Shown here: in pieces, positions 13,630 to 20,715 of the stretch
Layout of the letters: every line of letters starts with the position of its first letter
Position numbering within the stretch: the first letter of the stretch is position 1
DNA from: Streptomyces sp. NRRL S-118
GTDB taxonomy: Bacteria > Actinomycetota > Actinomycetes > Streptomycetales > Streptomycetaceae
Length of the DNA: 20,749 nucleotides
Assembly (NCBI RefSeq): GCF_000716335.1
Contig: NZ_KL591016.1
Span: forward strand, 104,801 to 125,549
Direction: 5' to 3'
Notes under the pieces: model-generated
Told to the model about the DNA's origin: nothing
What the model saw: the letters and a program-made list of their open reading frames with translations, nothing else
The model's database searches: none
Translations under genes and position numbers: made by a program

Positions 13630-14703
13630 CTAGAAGAAGACCGACCTCCGCTGCACGAGCAGCTTGTACAGCGTGTGCTGAATCTGCTCCCGCACCTGGT
13701 CCGTCAGGTTGAACATCAGCATCGGGTCCTCCGCCGCCTCCGGCGGATAGCCGTCCGTCGGGATCGGCTCACCGAACTGGATCGTCCACTTCGTCGGCAG
13801 CGGCACCGCTCCGAGCGGCCCCAGCCACGGGAAGGTCGGCGTGAGCGGGAAGTACGGAAGGCCGAGCACCCGTGCGAGCGTCTTCGCGTTGCCGACCATC
13901 GGGTAGATCTCCTCCGCCCCGACGATCGAGCACGGCACGATCGGCGCTCCGGCGCGCAGCGCCGTCGACACGAACCCGCCCCGCCCGAACCGCTGGAGCT
14001 TGTACCGCTCGCCGAAGGGCTTCCCGATGCCCTTGAAGCCCTCGGGCATCACCCCGACGACTTCACCGCGCCGCAGCAGCCGTTCCGCGTCCTCGGCACA
14101 CGCAAGGGTGTGACCGGCCTTCCGGGCCAGCTCGTTGACGACCGGCAGCATGAACACCAAGTCGGCGGCCAGCAACCGCAGATGCCGCTCCGCCGGATGG
14201 TTGTCGTGCACGGCGACCTGCATCATCAGACCGTCCAGCGGAAGCACCCCCGAGTGGTTCGCCACCACCAGGGCCCCACCCTCCGCCGGGATGTTCTCCA
14301 CGCCCTTCACCTCGACGCGGAAGTACTTCTCGTACAGCGGCCGCAGCAACGACATCAGGACCTGATCGGTCAGCTCCTTGTCGTACCCGAACTCGTCGAC
14401 CTCGTACTCACCGGTGATCCGCCGCCGCAGGAACGCCAGCCCGCCCGCGATCCGGCGCTCCCAGCCGCCACCGCCTCCCGCGTCCGCCTGCACGCCGTCC
14501 GTACCGTCCGCACCACTCGCACCGCCCGGGGCGTCCACGGGCGCCCCCAGGGGCACCTGAGGGCCCGGCAGCGGGCTCACGGGAGCCTCGCCCTTGCGCC
14601 GTGTGCCGCCGCCCACGAGGGGCCGCCGGCGCCCCGGTCGTGGCGTGGCCGCACCCGCGCGCGGCCGGTCGTCGTCGAACGGAATGACCTTGGCGTCCGC
14701 CAT
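13630..14703 (-). CDS. PlsC-family acyltransferase (lysophospholipid acyltransferase type)
   Basis: A 357-residue protein. The first 80 or so residues are Pro/Gly/Ala-rich and probably disordered. From about residue 128 it shows a PlsC/LPLAT domain. This has the catalytic His (H150) in VANHSGVLPLDGLMM, which spaces the Asp farther than the common HX4D. It also has the acceptor-binding MPEGFKGIGKPFG (219-231) and the VPCSIVGAEEIYPM block (256-269). It likely acylates lysophosphatidate or another membrane-bound alcohol at the cytoplasmic membrane; the exact acceptor is not shown. The start ATG at 14703 is preceded by AAGGAG 11 nt upstream. It follows the SDR gene by only 15 bp on the same strand, so the two are probably one operon. 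It converges on rsbN. Confidence 0.9.
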   Translation of the reverse strand: MADAKVIPFDDDRPRAGAATPRPGRRRPLVGGGTRRKGEAPVSPLPGPQVPLGAPVDAPGGASGADGTDGVQADAGGGGGWERRIAGGLAFLRRRITGEYEVDEFGYDKELTDQVLMSLLRPLYEKYFRVEVKGVENIPAEGGALVVANHSGVLPLDGLMMQVAVHDNHPAERHLRLLAADLVFMLPVVNELARKAGHTLACAEDAERLLRRGEVVGVMPEGFKGIGKPFGERYKLQRFGRGGFVSTALRAGAPIVPCSIVGAEEIYPMVGNAKTLARVLGLPYFPLTPTFPWLGPLGAVPLPTKWTIQFGEPIPTDGYPPEAAEDPMLMFNLTDQVREQIQHTLYKLLVQRRSVFF

Positions 14704-14718
14704 CGTTGCTCGCGCTCC

Positions 14719-15792
14719 TTATCCGGCGTCGTGACCGGCACTGTGAGTCGTGTTCGTCGCGCCGCCCAGGAGCGGCGACGCGGCGATGCGGTCGACCGCC
14801 CCCGCCAGGGCCTCGGGCGGCAGCAGGCCCGTCCCCCGGCTGCGTGCGAAGTCCGCGAAGGTCTCCGCGGTCGTGTACCCCGGTTCGAAGCCGAGTGTCT
14901 CGCGCATCTGCGCCGTACTGACCACCCTGCCGTGCGTCAGCAGCCGGATCTGCTCGGGCGAGAAGTCCGTCACGCCGACCGTGCGCAGCGCCGTGCCGAC
15001 CCACCTGATGGCGGGCAGCAGCACCGGTACCGTCGGCCGGCCCAGCCGCCGCGAGCACTGGGACAGCGTCAGCACGCCGTCGCCGGCGATGTTGAACGTG
15101 CCGCTGTTCAGCGTGCCGCGCCGCGGCTCGTGGGTGGCGATCCGCAGCACGTCGACCACGTCGTCCTCGTGGACGAACTGCAGCCGCGGGTCGTACCCGA
15201 AGACCGTCGGCAGGACCTGGAGGGAGAAGTACTCGGCCAGCGGCGAATCCGCCCCGGGCCCGAGGATGTTCGCGAAGCGCAGCACGCACACGGCCACATC
15301 GGGCCGCCGCCGCGCAAAGCCGCGGACGTACCCCTCGACCTCGACGACGTCCTTGGCGAAGCCACCGCTCGGCAGTGACTTCGGCGGCGTCGTCTCGGTG
15401 AAGACCGCGGGGTCGCGCGGCGCGGAGCCGTACACGCTCGTACTGGACTTCACCACCAGCCGGCGGATCGTCGGCGACTTCTGGCAGGCACCGAGCAGCT
15501 GCATCGTGCCGATGACGTTGGTCTCCTTGACCGCCGTCCGGCCGCCCGACCCCAGCGGCTGGCCCGTCACGTCCAGGTGGACGACGGTGTCGACCCCGTA
15601 CTCGGCCAGTACGCGCCCGATCGCGGGCTGCCGGATGTCCGCGCGGACGAACTCCGCCGCGCCCAGCTGGTGCGTGGGGGTCACGGCGTCCACGCCGATG
15701 ACCCGCTCCACCTCGGGGTCCTTCTGGATGCGCCGTACGAAACGGCCGCCGAGCTGCCGGGCCACCCCGGTGACGAGCACGACCTTCCCCAA
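14719..15792 (-). CDS. NAD-dependent epimerase/dehydratase-like protein (extended SDR, atypical active site)
   Basis: A 357-residue extended-SDR protein. The Rossmann start is GKVVLVTGVARQLGGRFV at the very N-terminus, followed by DIRQP and VVHLDVT. The family block VKSSTSVYGSAPRD comes next, then VLRFANILGPG, and FVHEDDVVDVL near the C-terminal substrate domain. The expected YxxxK catalytic pair is not evident; the aligned place reads GGFAKDVVEVEGYV. It may be a non-catalytic or divergent family member, so the substrate is unknown. The start is TTG at 15792 with GGAAGG 8 nt upstream, which begins exactly at the Rossmann strand; the open frame upstream is low-complexity. It is co-transcribed with the acyltransferase gene 15 bp downstream, which suggests a lipid- or envelope-linked role (inference). 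Confidence 0.88.
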   Translation of the reverse strand: MGKVVLVTGVARQLGGRFVRRIQKDPEVERVIGVDAVTPTHQLGAAEFVRADIRQPAIGRVLAEYGVDTVVHLDVTGQPLGSGGRTAVKETNVIGTMQLLGACQKSPTIRRLVVKSSTSVYGSAPRDPAVFTETTPPKSLPSGGFAKDVVEVEGYVRGFARRRPDVAVCVLRFANILGPGADSPLAEYFSLQVLPTVFGYDPRLQFVHEDDVVDVLRIATHEPRRGTLNSGTFNIAGDGVLTLSQCSRRLGRPTVPVLLPAIRWVGTALRTVGVTDFSPEQIRLLTHGRVVSTAQMRETLGFEPGYTTAETFADFARSRGTGLLPPEALAGAVDRIAASPLLGGATNTTHSAGHDAG

Positions 15793-15940
15793 GATCAGCG
15801 CCTTCCGTTCGGTCCTGTCCTCGCCTCTGCGCCACCGTAGCGGTTCACTGCTGCGGTGTGATGACCGCCGCACCCGCGGCCGGGCGCCGGCACCCCGGTC
15901 GGCACGCCGCCGGCCACCCCCCGGCCAAGCCCCGAAACAC

Positions 15941-15976
15941 CGCGGCCCTCCCACCGGAACCGGTGGGAGGGCCGCG
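15941..15976. terminator. Terminator of the bS22 gene
   Basis: CGCGGCCCTCCCACCGG (15941-15957) and its exact reverse complement (15960-15976) form a 17-bp stem around AA. It lies 24 nt past the bS22 stop on the minus strand and upstream of the SDR gene start. Confidence 0.88.
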
Positions 15977-15999
15977 AATGCCTCACGTACAGCCGTCGC

Positions 16000-16098
16000 T
16001 TACTTCTTGTTGCGACGCTGCACGCGGGTGCGCTTGAGCAGCTTGCGGTGCTTCTTCTTGGCCATCCGCTTGCGCCGCTTCTTGATAACAGAGCCCAC
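16000..16098 (-). CDS. Small ribosomal protein bS22 (AURKAIP1/COX24 type)
   Basis: A 32-residue, extremely basic protein of the bS22 type: [18 protein letters not shown] followed by [14 protein letters not shown]. It is an actinobacterial small-subunit component that binds near the decoding region of 16S rRNA (known from mycobacterial ribosome structures). The start is GTG at 16098 with GAGGG 5 nt upstream; the TAA stop is at 16000. The gene is too short for ordinary ORF cut-offs. It is preceded by a vegetative-type promoter (16187-16216) and a leader of about 80 nt with a hairpin. A strong terminator follows, so it can be a monocistronic, highly expressed unit, although it lies just downstream of the excisionase-like gene on the same strand. 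Confidence 0.93.
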   Translation of the reverse strand: MGSVIKKRRKRMAKKKHRKLLKRTRVQRRNKK

Positions 16099-16126
16099 GA
16101 CTACCCTCGCTCACTTCTCGGAACAC

Positions 16127-16142
16127 CCCCGCATCAGCGGGG
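16127..16142 (-). promoter_or_regulatory. Hairpin in the bS22 leader
   Basis: CCCCGC (16127-16132) and GCGGGG (16137-16142) form a 6-bp stem with a 4-nt loop inside the predicted leader, about 30 nt before the bS22 start. A role in attenuation, autoregulation or mRNA stability is possible but not shown. Confidence 0.4.
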
Positions 16143-16186
16143 ATCTCGGTGCGGGGCGTCTGGGCCCACACGACCTACGTCGGCCT

Positions 16187-16216
16187 AGCCTACCCGCCCG
16201 AGCCGCGAGCTTGTAA
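16187..16216 (-). promoter_or_regulatory. Vegetative (HrdB-type) promoter of bS22
   Basis: On the minus strand TTACAA (16216-16211), an 18-nt spacer, and TAGGCT (16192-16187) match -35/-10 elements of the principal sigma factor. The expected transcript start near 16180 gives a leader of about 80 nt for bS22. It lies in the gap after the excisionase-like gene. Confidence 0.65.
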
Positions 16217-16248
16217 TCCGAGGGGCACGCGGGACCTGCCGCGCCCCG

Positions 16249-16461
16249 CTACGCGGTCTCCACCCCCACGAAAGACTCCCGGAGGTACTCGTGAACCGCT
16301 TGCTCCGGCACCCGGAACGACCTGCCCACCCGGATGGCCGGCAGATGACCGCTGTGCACCAAGCGGTACACGGTCATCTTCGACACTCGCATCACCGAGG
16401 CGACTTCCGCCACGGTCAGGAACTTGACCTCGTTGAGAGGCCTCTCGCCAGCAGCAGCCAT
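16249..16461 (-). CDS. MerR/excisionase-like helix-turn-helix DNA-binding protein
   Basis: A 70-residue single-domain protein with an excisionase/BldC-like winged helix. The segments are FLTVAEVASVMRVSKMTVYR (helix-turn-helix), LVHSGHLPAIRVGRSFRVP (recognition helix and wing), and AVHEYLRESF. There is no integrase or phage gene nearby, so this is probably a chromosomal regulator rather than a recombination directionality factor. The ATG at 16461 gives the compact domain; an 11-residue upstream extension starting at 16494 is possible but adds nothing conserved. It lies immediately upstream of bS22 on the same strand, an arrangement I remember as conserved in Streptomyces. Its targets are unknown. 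BldC itself has a different sequence and location. Confidence 0.88.
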   Translation of the reverse strand: MAAAGERPLNEVKFLTVAEVASVMRVSKMTVYRLVHSGHLPAIRVGRSFRVPEQAVHEYLRESFVGVETA

Positions 16462-16589
16462 GACCCACCTGTACCTTCCGCACACGACGCCCACCGGCTT
16501 CCCCTCCGGTGACTCTTCGTCGCGGTGCGCTCACTCACCAGACTAGGGGCGGGTGATACGAGTGGGGAAGAGGAGCTGCCATCAGGCGC

Positions 16590-17402
16590 CTACTGTGACA
16601 GACACGCCCGATTGAGTACATAGCGAGTAATCGGCCGGTAGTAAGCGGACCGCACCCCGTCATCCACCGGCACGGCGACGGACACCCGTCCCTCCGCTTC
16701 CCCGACGAACAGCGCGGGATCGTCCGTATCGGCCAGCCCGATGGCCTCGAACCCCAGCTGACCTGCCCCGCAGACCCATCCGTGGTCCCCGACCACCAGC
16801 TCCGGCAGCGGCCGGCCGGCCACCGCCAGGTCCTCCAGAACCGCCCGCACGGGAAGGGGGGAATGCGTATGTGCGCCGGTCTCACAACCGGCGCCCCCGG
16901 CTCCCGGTTCCCGCACCATGGCGACTCCCCGTACGTAGTCCACGACGTACGTACGTACGCCAAACCGGGTCGTTATGTCGACACATCGCCCCTGCGGTGG
17001 TGTGAGAACGGTGCAACCCGCCGCCGACAAAGCGTCTGCCAACCCGGCGTAGAACCCCAGCAGGCGGTGCGGATGTCCGGTCCCGAACAGCACCGCTCCC
17101 CGCCGCGCGGCCACCTCGCCGAGCCGCGCGGCGAACGCGTCGAGCGCGCTCAGCGTCCGCTCAGGATCGATGACGTCGAACCCGGACCGGTCCGCCGGAT
17201 CCCCGGACACCCCGCACCTGTCGGCCATCAGCCGCAGCACGTCGCGCTCGCTCCAGACCCCGTCGGGATCGAGCCCCAGCGTCACGCGCGGGTCCCGGGC
17301 CGCGAACAGCCGGTAGCTCCGCAGACTTTCCTCCCGCGAGGTGGCCACCGTCCCGGCCAGCCCCGCGGCCACCACATGCGCACGCAGCGCACCAGCACTC
17401 AC
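16590..17402 (-). CDS. Phosphatase-like protein, actinobacterial conserved family
   Basis: A 270-residue protein commonly annotated as phosphatase in Streptomyces, though I cannot assign a substrate. Conserved-looking segments are LFGTGHPHRLLGFY (105-118), TPPQGRCVDITTRFG (134-148), and GAHTHSPLPV (176-185). A highly characteristic VGDHGWVCGAGQLGFEAIGL block with ADTDDPA lies at 204-230. The several His and Asp residues in these motifs could bind metal. The start is one of two adjacent GTG codons (17405, 17402) just behind GGGAGG (17406-17411); 17402 leaves better spacing. The frame remains open to 18014, but that part is the complementary strand of acuC and not coding. It is separated from acuC by a 314-bp gap with repeats, so it probably has its own promoter. 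Confidence 0.85.
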   Translation of the reverse strand: MSAGALRAHVVAAGLAGTVATSREESLRSYRLFAARDPRVTLGLDPDGVWSERDVLRLMADRCGVSGDPADRSGFDVIDPERTLSALDAFAARLGEVAARRGAVLFGTGHPHRLLGFYAGLADALSAAGCTVLTPPQGRCVDITTRFGVRTYVVDYVRGVAMVREPGAGGAGCETGAHTHSPLPVRAVLEDLAVAGRPLPELVVGDHGWVCGAGQLGFEAIGLADTDDPALFVGEAEGRVSVAVPVDDGVRSAYYRPITRYVLNRACLSQ

Positions 17403-17716
17403 CACCCTCCCGATGCTTCCGCACCGGGCACCCACGGGCGCCGGAACCCCGGCCACACCGCACAGTTGGCGTAATGGAACCGGTCCGGCGCAGAACCACC
17501 GGCGCCCGGACCGACGCGCTTGGCGCGACAGGTCGGTAGGCCGGCAGGAAGGCACGGCAGGCCGGCGGACCCGGCGGGCAGCCCGCGGCGCCCTCGCCGA
17601 CGCCCCGCCAAGCGCGGCGCGCCGGGGGCGCGGGCGACGGACCCGGACGGGAGCGCGGGACGGAACGGGGACACGCCCGGGACGGAACGCGGGAGGGCCC
17701 GGGACGGAGCGCGGCG
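17403..17716. other. Intergenic region between acuC and the phosphatase-like gene
   Basis: No gene is visible in these 314 bp. It contains the 22-bp tandem repeats right after acuC. It also has a distant perfect inverted repeat, CGCGCTTGGCG at 17515-17525 against CGCCAAGCGCG at 17606-17616 with 80 nt between. The promoter of the phosphatase-like gene is expected nearest 17405-17515, but I could not assign it. Confidence 0.5.
17657..17716. repeat. 22-bp tandem repeats immediately downstream of acuC
   Basis: GGGACGGAACG occurs at 17657 and 17679 and as GGGACGGAGCG at 17701, exactly 22 bp apart. The rest of each unit is also partly conserved (GGCCC/CGCCC ends). A degenerate fourth copy is suggested just before 17657. 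The last unit runs into the acuC stop codon at 17717-17719. Confidence 0.75.
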
Positions 17717-18892
17717 CTACGCCAGCAGTCCCCGCAGTGGGAACACCGCCCGCCGCGCCGCCAGCACCGCCTGGTCCAGGCGGTCCGCCGGGTCGTACCC
17801 CTCCTCCCACGCACGCCACTCCACCGGCCACCGCCCGTCCGTCATCCGCCCCGGCGCCAACTGCCGCGTCCTCGCGTACACCTCGTCCCGCCACGACGAC
17901 GGGATGACCGACTCGGGCTCCACCGGGGCCCCGGCCGCGATCCCCACCAGATGCGTCCACGACCGCGGCACCACGTCCACGACCGCGTAACCGCCGCCGC
18001 CCAGCGCGACCCACCGCCCGTCGGCGTACTCGTGCGCCAGGTCATGACAGGCCACCTGCACCGCACGCTGCGCGTCCAGCGACACCGCGAGATGCGCCAA
18101 GGGATCCTCGAAGTGGGTGTCCGCCCCGTGCTGCGTCACCAGCACCTGGGGCCGGAAGTCCGCCAGCACCTCCGGCACCACCGCGTGGAACGCCCGCAGC
18201 CACCCCGCGTCCCCGGTGCCGGCCGGCAGCGCCACGTTCACCGCGCCGCCCGCCGCCTCACCGGCCCCACCGGTCTCCTCGGGCCACCCGGTCCCCGGGA
18301 ACAGCGTTCGCGGGTGCTCGTGCAGCGAGATCGTCAGCACCCGGGGGTCGTCCCAGAACGCCGCCTGCACACCGTCCCCGTGGTGCACGTCCACATCCAC
18401 GTACGCGACCCGCTCAGCCCCCAGCTCCAGCAGCCGGGCGATCGCCAGCGACGCGTCGTTGTAGATGCAGAAACCCGCCGCCGAGCCCGGCATCGCATGG
18501 TGCAGGCCCCCGGCGAAGTTCACCGCGTGCGCGGCCTCCCCCCGCCACACCGCCTCCGCCGCGCCCACCGACTGCCCCGCGATCAGCGCGGAGGCCTCGT
18601 GCATCCCGGCGAACGCCGGATCGTCCATCGTCCCCAGCCCGTACGCCTGGTCCGCCGCCCTCGGCTCCGCCGACGCGGCCCGCACCGCCGCCACGTAGTC
18701 CTCACGGTGCACCAGCCGCAGCGTCGACTCCCCGGCCGGCTTGGCCGCCACCACGTCCACGGCACGCTCCAGGCCGTACGCCCGCACCAGCCCCATGGTC
18801 AGCGCGAGCCGCACCGGATCCATCGGGTGCCCCGGCCCGAAGTCGTAACGTGTTACTGCCTCATCCCACATCAACAGTGTGCGGCCGCTCAT
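17717..18892 (-). CDS. acuC: AcuC-type histone deacetylase-like amidohydrolase
   Basis: A 391-residue zinc deacetylase of the class I-like AcuC family; family members remove acetyl groups from lysines, for example on acetyl-CoA synthetase. The active site is complete: GLHHAMPGSAAGFCIYND with H131 and H132, and YVDVDVHHGDGV with the charge-relay Asp 166 and zinc ligands D168 and H170. The third zinc ligand D258 is in QHGADTHFEDPL, and the catalytic Tyr in LGGGGY is Y302. ATG at 18892 is preferred over TTG at 18919, because the TTG lies against its own purine run and the extra nine residues are not conserved. The start overlaps the MFS gene by 32 bp, so the two are translationally linked. An acetoin role, as in Bacillus, is not supported by neighbours. 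Confidence 0.94.
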   Translation of the reverse strand: MSGRTLLMWDEAVTRYDFGPGHPMDPVRLALTMGLVRAYGLERAVDVVAAKPAGESTLRLVHREDYVAAVRAASAEPRAADQAYGLGTMDDPAFAGMHEASALIAGQSVGAAEAVWRGEAAHAVNFAGGLHHAMPGSAAGFCIYNDASLAIARLLELGAERVAYVDVDVHHGDGVQAAFWDDPRVLTISLHEHPRTLFPGTGWPEETGGAGEAAGGAVNVALPAGTGDAGWLRAFHAVVPEVLADFRPQVLVTQHGADTHFEDPLAHLAVSLDAQRAVQVACHDLAHEYADGRWVALGGGGYAVVDVVPRSWTHLVGIAAGAPVEPESVIPSSWRDEVYARTRQLAPGRMTDGRWPVEWRAWEEGYDPADRLDQAVLAARRAVFPLRGLLA

Positions 18893-20027
18893 GCCCGCCA
18901 CCGTATCGGTACCGTTCAACTCCGAACGACCGGGCGTACCGCAGTGTCACCAGCACCAACACCAGCGGCACCACCAGCGCCCCGCGATAGCCCCACGCGT
19001 CGCCGAGCGCGCCCACGAGCGGCGCCCCGATCAGGAAGCCCACGTAGGTGAAGACGTTCAGCCGCGCGACCTCCTCGTCCCCGCGTGCCGCCGCGAACGT
19101 CTGAGGCACCAGCACGCTGAGCCCCAGCCCCAGCACCGTGAATCCGGCGACACCGGCCCACGCCCCCGGCGCCACCACCACGGCCCCGAACCCGGACGCG
19201 GCCAGCACCGCCCCGCACCGCACCACCGCCACGGCCCCGATTCGCCGCACCCCGGCATCCCCCACGGCCCGCCCCAACAGGGTCGTCACCATATAGGCGT
19301 TGTACGGAATCGTCGCCAGCTCCTCCGAGCTCCCGAGCACATCCGTCAGATACTTCGCGCTCCAGTTCGACACCGTCGAGTCCCCGATGTACGCGAACGT
19401 CATGACCAGACCCAACGGCAGCAGCACACGGGAGACCCCGGCATGCTCCGCCGGCTCCGGACCCCGCTCCCCGTCCACGTACCACCGGCTCCCCGCCAGC
19501 GCCGCCGGCAGCAGCACCGCGACCACCGGCAGGTACGACACGAGCAGCGCCAGGTCCCAGTGCGCCCCCACCCACGCCAGGGACGCCCCCACGATCCCGC
19601 CCAGGCTGTACGCGGCGTGGAACCCGAGCATGATGCTGCGCCCGTACGCCCGCTGGAGGCCGACCCCCAGCATGTTCATCGACGCGTCCAGCGCCCCGAC
19701 CGCCAGCCCGAACACCCCGAGCGCCACCCCGATGTGCCACAGCCGGTCCCCGGCCCCGACCCCCATCAGGGCCAGCAGCACCACCGGCTGCGCCCACCGG
19801 AGCACCGTGCCCGGGGCGACCCGCCGCACCAGCCTCCCGGTGGCCACGCTCCCGGCACCCGCGAGGACCGGGACGGCCGCCAGGAAGGCGGGCAGCAGGG
19901 CGTTGGATATGCCGTAGCGGTCCTGGACGGCAGGGATGCGCGTGACGAGCAGCGCGTAGGTCACTCCCTGCACGAAGAAGCAGAACGCCAGCGAGCCCCG
20001 CCCGCGCCGCAACCGCGCATCCGTCAT
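18861..20027 (-). CDS. Major facilitator superfamily transporter
   Basis: A 388-residue inner-membrane protein with about 12 hydrophobic segments. The first helix is LAFCFFVQGVTYALLVTRIP, followed by a polar loop VQDRYGISNALLPAFLAAVP. A central break around SRWYVDGERGPEPAEH (about residues 182-197) separates the two six-helix halves. The second half begins LLPLGLVMTFAYIGDSTVSN. The shape and the TRIPAVQDRYGIS loop resemble the YbjJ/FucP-like group; substrate unknown. The ATG at 20027 has no clear Shine-Dalgarno sequence, and TACGCT lies 8 nt upstream, so a leaderless start is possible in addition to read-through from the HAD gene 43 bp upstream. Its 3' end overlaps the acuC start. Confidence 0.92.
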   Translation of the reverse strand: MTDARLRRGRGSLAFCFFVQGVTYALLVTRIPAVQDRYGISNALLPAFLAAVPVLAGAGSVATGRLVRRVAPGTVLRWAQPVVLLALMGVGAGDRLWHIGVALGVFGLAVGALDASMNMLGVGLQRAYGRSIMLGFHAAYSLGGIVGASLAWVGAHWDLALLVSYLPVVAVLLPAALAGSRWYVDGERGPEPAEHAGVSRVLLPLGLVMTFAYIGDSTVSNWSAKYLTDVLGSSEELATIPYNAYMVTTLLGRAVGDAGVRRIGAVAVVRCGAVLAASGFGAVVVAPGAWAGVAGFTVLGLGLSVLVPQTFAAARGDEEVARLNVFTYVGFLIGAPLVGALGDAWGYRGALVVPLVLVLVTLRYARSFGVERYRYGGGHERPHTVDVG

Positions 20028-20051
20028 GGCGGCACAGCGTAGGGCGGCCGC

Positions 20052-20065
20052 CTACCCCTGGGTAG
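20052..20065. promoter_or_regulatory. 14-bp palindrome between the HAD and MFS genes
   Basis: CTACCC-CT-GGGTAG is a perfect dyad 25 bp upstream of the MFS start and 6 bp past the HAD stop. It could be an operator for the transporter gene or a small processing hairpin. No cognate regulator is adjacent. Confidence 0.35.
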
Positions 20066-20070
20066 ATCGG

Positions 20071-20715
20071 TCACACCAGCAGTGCCGGCAACGCCGCCAT
20101 GTCGTCGAAGTAGCCGTGGGCGCCCGCCAGTTTCTCCGCGGACGTCATCGCCGTGAACCCGTACACGTCCATCCCGGCGGCCAGCGCCGCCTGCACCCCG
20201 AGCGGGCTGTCCTCGATCACGACGCAGCGCTCCGGGGCCACGCCCATCCGCTCGGCCGCGTACAGGAAGAGGTCGGGCGCCGGCTTGCCCCGCCCGACGT
20301 CCTGTGCGCTGAACACATTGCTGTCCCGGAACCACAGGTCCAGCCCGGTCTTCCGGTGCCCCACCCGAATCCGCTCATGGCTCCCGGACGACGCGACGCA
20401 GTAGGGCACCCCGTCCGCCACCAGCTTGCCCAGCACCTCGGTCACTCCGGCGACGGCCTCCAGCTGCCGCTCGAACGCCGCGAACACGCGGGCGTGGAAC
20501 GTCGCGTCGAAGTCCTCCGGCAGCCGCTGCCCGGTCCGTTCCAGGACCAGATCGTGTACGCGGTGAACGGCGGCCCCCATGTAGTCCCGCAGCGAGTCCT
20601 CGTACGAGGTGGGGTGGCCGAGTTCCGTCAGATAGCCGGCCAGGATGGTGTTGGACAGGGGCTCGCTGTCGACGAGCACGCCGTCGTTGTCGAAGATGAC
20701 GAGTTCATAGCGCAT
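20071..20715 (-). CDS. HAD-superfamily phosphatase (beta-phosphoglucomutase-like)
   Basis: A 214-residue cytoplasmic HAD hydrolase with an N-terminal helical cap. The motifs are VIFDNDGVLVDSE (nucleophile D9, acid/base D11), VASSGSHERI (motif II, Ser 109/110), GRGKPAPDLFL (motif III, K144), and CVVIEDSPLGVQAA (motif IV, E168 D169). These are typical of the CbbY/phosphoglucomutase subgroup. Substrates in this group are small phosphorylated sugars or related compounds; none can be named here. The ATG at 20715 gives the family-standard MRYELVIFD start. It is the first visible gene of a minus-strand run HAD-MFS-acuC with short or negative spacing. The 34 bp beyond it to the window edge hold no recognisable feature. 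Confidence 0.93.
   Translation of the reverse strand: MRYELVIFDNDGVLVDSEPLSNTILAGYLTELGHPTSYEDSLRDYMGAAVHRVHDLVLERTGQRLPEDFDATFHARVFAAFERQLEAVAGVTEVLGKLVADGVPYCVASSGSHERIRVGHRKTGLDLWFRDSNVFSAQDVGRGKPAPDLFLYAAERMGVAPERCVVIEDSPLGVQAALAAGMDVYGFTAMTSAEKLAGAHGYFDDMAALPALLV

Noticed and set aside
16249..16461. Prophage or integrative-element excisionase
   Set aside because: No integrase, attachment-site repeat, tRNA or other mobile gene is present; the neighbourhood is core chromosome.
17403..18014. Upstream extension of the phosphatase-like gene
   Set aside because: It runs through the acuC 3' end and the 22-bp repeats and is Arg/Gly-rich; the conserved protein starts after GGGAGG at 17406-17411.
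18879..20042. 387-residue + strand frame opposite the MFS gene
   Set aside because: Arg/His/Pro/Gln-rich antisense shadow with no family signature; the minus strand encodes a clear 12-helix transporter.
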